From: Bacteroidota bacterium
GTDB lineage: Bacteria > Bacteroidota > Bacteroidia > Chitinophagales > Chitinophagaceae
Assembly (NCBI GenBank): GCA_947476825.1
Contig: CANJRV010000014.1
Coordinates: forward strand, 1-44,627
Direction: 5' to 3'
DNA length: 44,627 bases
In this document: positions 44,411 to 44,627 of the stretch, in pieces
How positions within the stretch are numbered: the stretch's first letter is position 1
How the letters are laid out: each line of letters opens with the position of its first letter
The notes under the pieces: generated by a model
The model's database searches: none
What the model saw: only the letters and a program-made list of their open reading frames with translations
Told to the model about the DNA's origin: nothing
Position numbers and translations under genes: made by a program

Positions 44411-44627
44411 TTGAGAAAACTCATTAAATATTCCTTTCTAATTCTTAGTGTGCTTTTTGCAGCAGCAATGATGGCATGCAATTTAATACCTTCTGTAAAC
44501 CCTTATGAACAAAGCTTTGTAGGCATATTAGGATTTATTGCGCCAGTACTTTGTATCATCAATATTGGATTTATTTTTTTCTGGTTATTCTCTCGCAAAT
44601 TTTTATTCATTCTTATTCCAGTGTTCG
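44411..44627 (+). CDS. Probable endonuclease/exonuclease/phosphatase-family membrane protein, start only
   Basis: 72 codons up to the window edge, starting at TTG 44411, 3 bp after the rhomboid stop. The sequence RKLIKYSFLILSVLFAAAMM, then LIPSVNPYEQSFVGILGF, gives two or three membrane segments. In Bacteroidota the gene after a rhomboid pair usually encodes an EEP-domain protein with just such an N-terminus. The catalytic domain lies outside the window, so this is inferred from N-terminal style and context. Confidence 0.6.
   Translation, partial: MRKLIKYSFLILSVLFAAAMMACNLIPSVNPYEQSFVGILGFIAPVLCIINIGFIFFWLFSRKFLFILIPVF

Overview
The window looks like chromosomal DNA of a low-GC Bacteroidota, probably Chitinophagia-like. 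The evidence is a CarboxypepD-type TonB receptor, GldJ and a type A sorting domain of the type IX secretion system, many short SPII lipoproteins, a bacteroidetal tmRNA, promoters of the TAnnTTTG type, almost no Shine-Dalgarno sites, and intergenic repeats of kinds common in this phylum. The placement below phylum is inference.

Layout. 1-7,000 holds the 5' part of a TonB receptor gene, RNase Y, a monoheme cytochrome lipoprotein, CTP synthase, homogentisate dioxygenase and type II dehydroquinase. 7,000-14,840 holds a lipoprotein, a LuxE-like enzyme, a minus-strand trio (methyltransferase-like, hotdog thioesterase, GT2), Mfd and ScpB. 14,840-17,960 is an empty stretch followed by a secreted P-domain/CotH/T9SS gene broken by a frameshift and a nonsense codon. 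17,960-25,100 holds S16 with a repeat tail, MlaE/MlaF, NhaD, an acyl-CoA thioesterase, a DUF885 lipoprotein and RNase III.

25,100-33,450 is the accessory part. A 246-bp MITE-like element with perfect terminal repeats and an 8-bp target duplication sits inside a second dispersed repeat. Next come ssrA with a serine-recombinase remnant fused antisense to its 3' end, 52-bp tandem repeats, and an operon of secreted proteins in which one nearly constant N-terminal module (about 330 bp, three copies) is joined to different C-termini. A RelE/ParE-type toxin-antitoxin pair and an autoinhibited Fic protein follow, bracketed by two copies of a 95-bp palindromic repeat and followed by 35-bp tandem hairpins.

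33,450-44,627 returns to housekeeping genes: a broken panE-like gene, galE, a small membrane protein, murF, gldJ, a DUF2461 protein, two hypothetical exported proteins, glycyl-tRNA synthetase, a tandem rhomboid pair whose second member lacks the catalytic His, and the start of a probable endonuclease/exonuclease/phosphatase gene.

The most interesting signals are the nested MITE with its captured reading frame, the constant-N/variable-C secreted array, the repeat-bracketed TA-Fic block, the recombinase scar at ssrA, and a recurring TAnnTTTG-N4-ATG arrangement that suggests leaderless transcripts. I see no CRISPR array, prophage, complete insertion sequence or tRNA gene.
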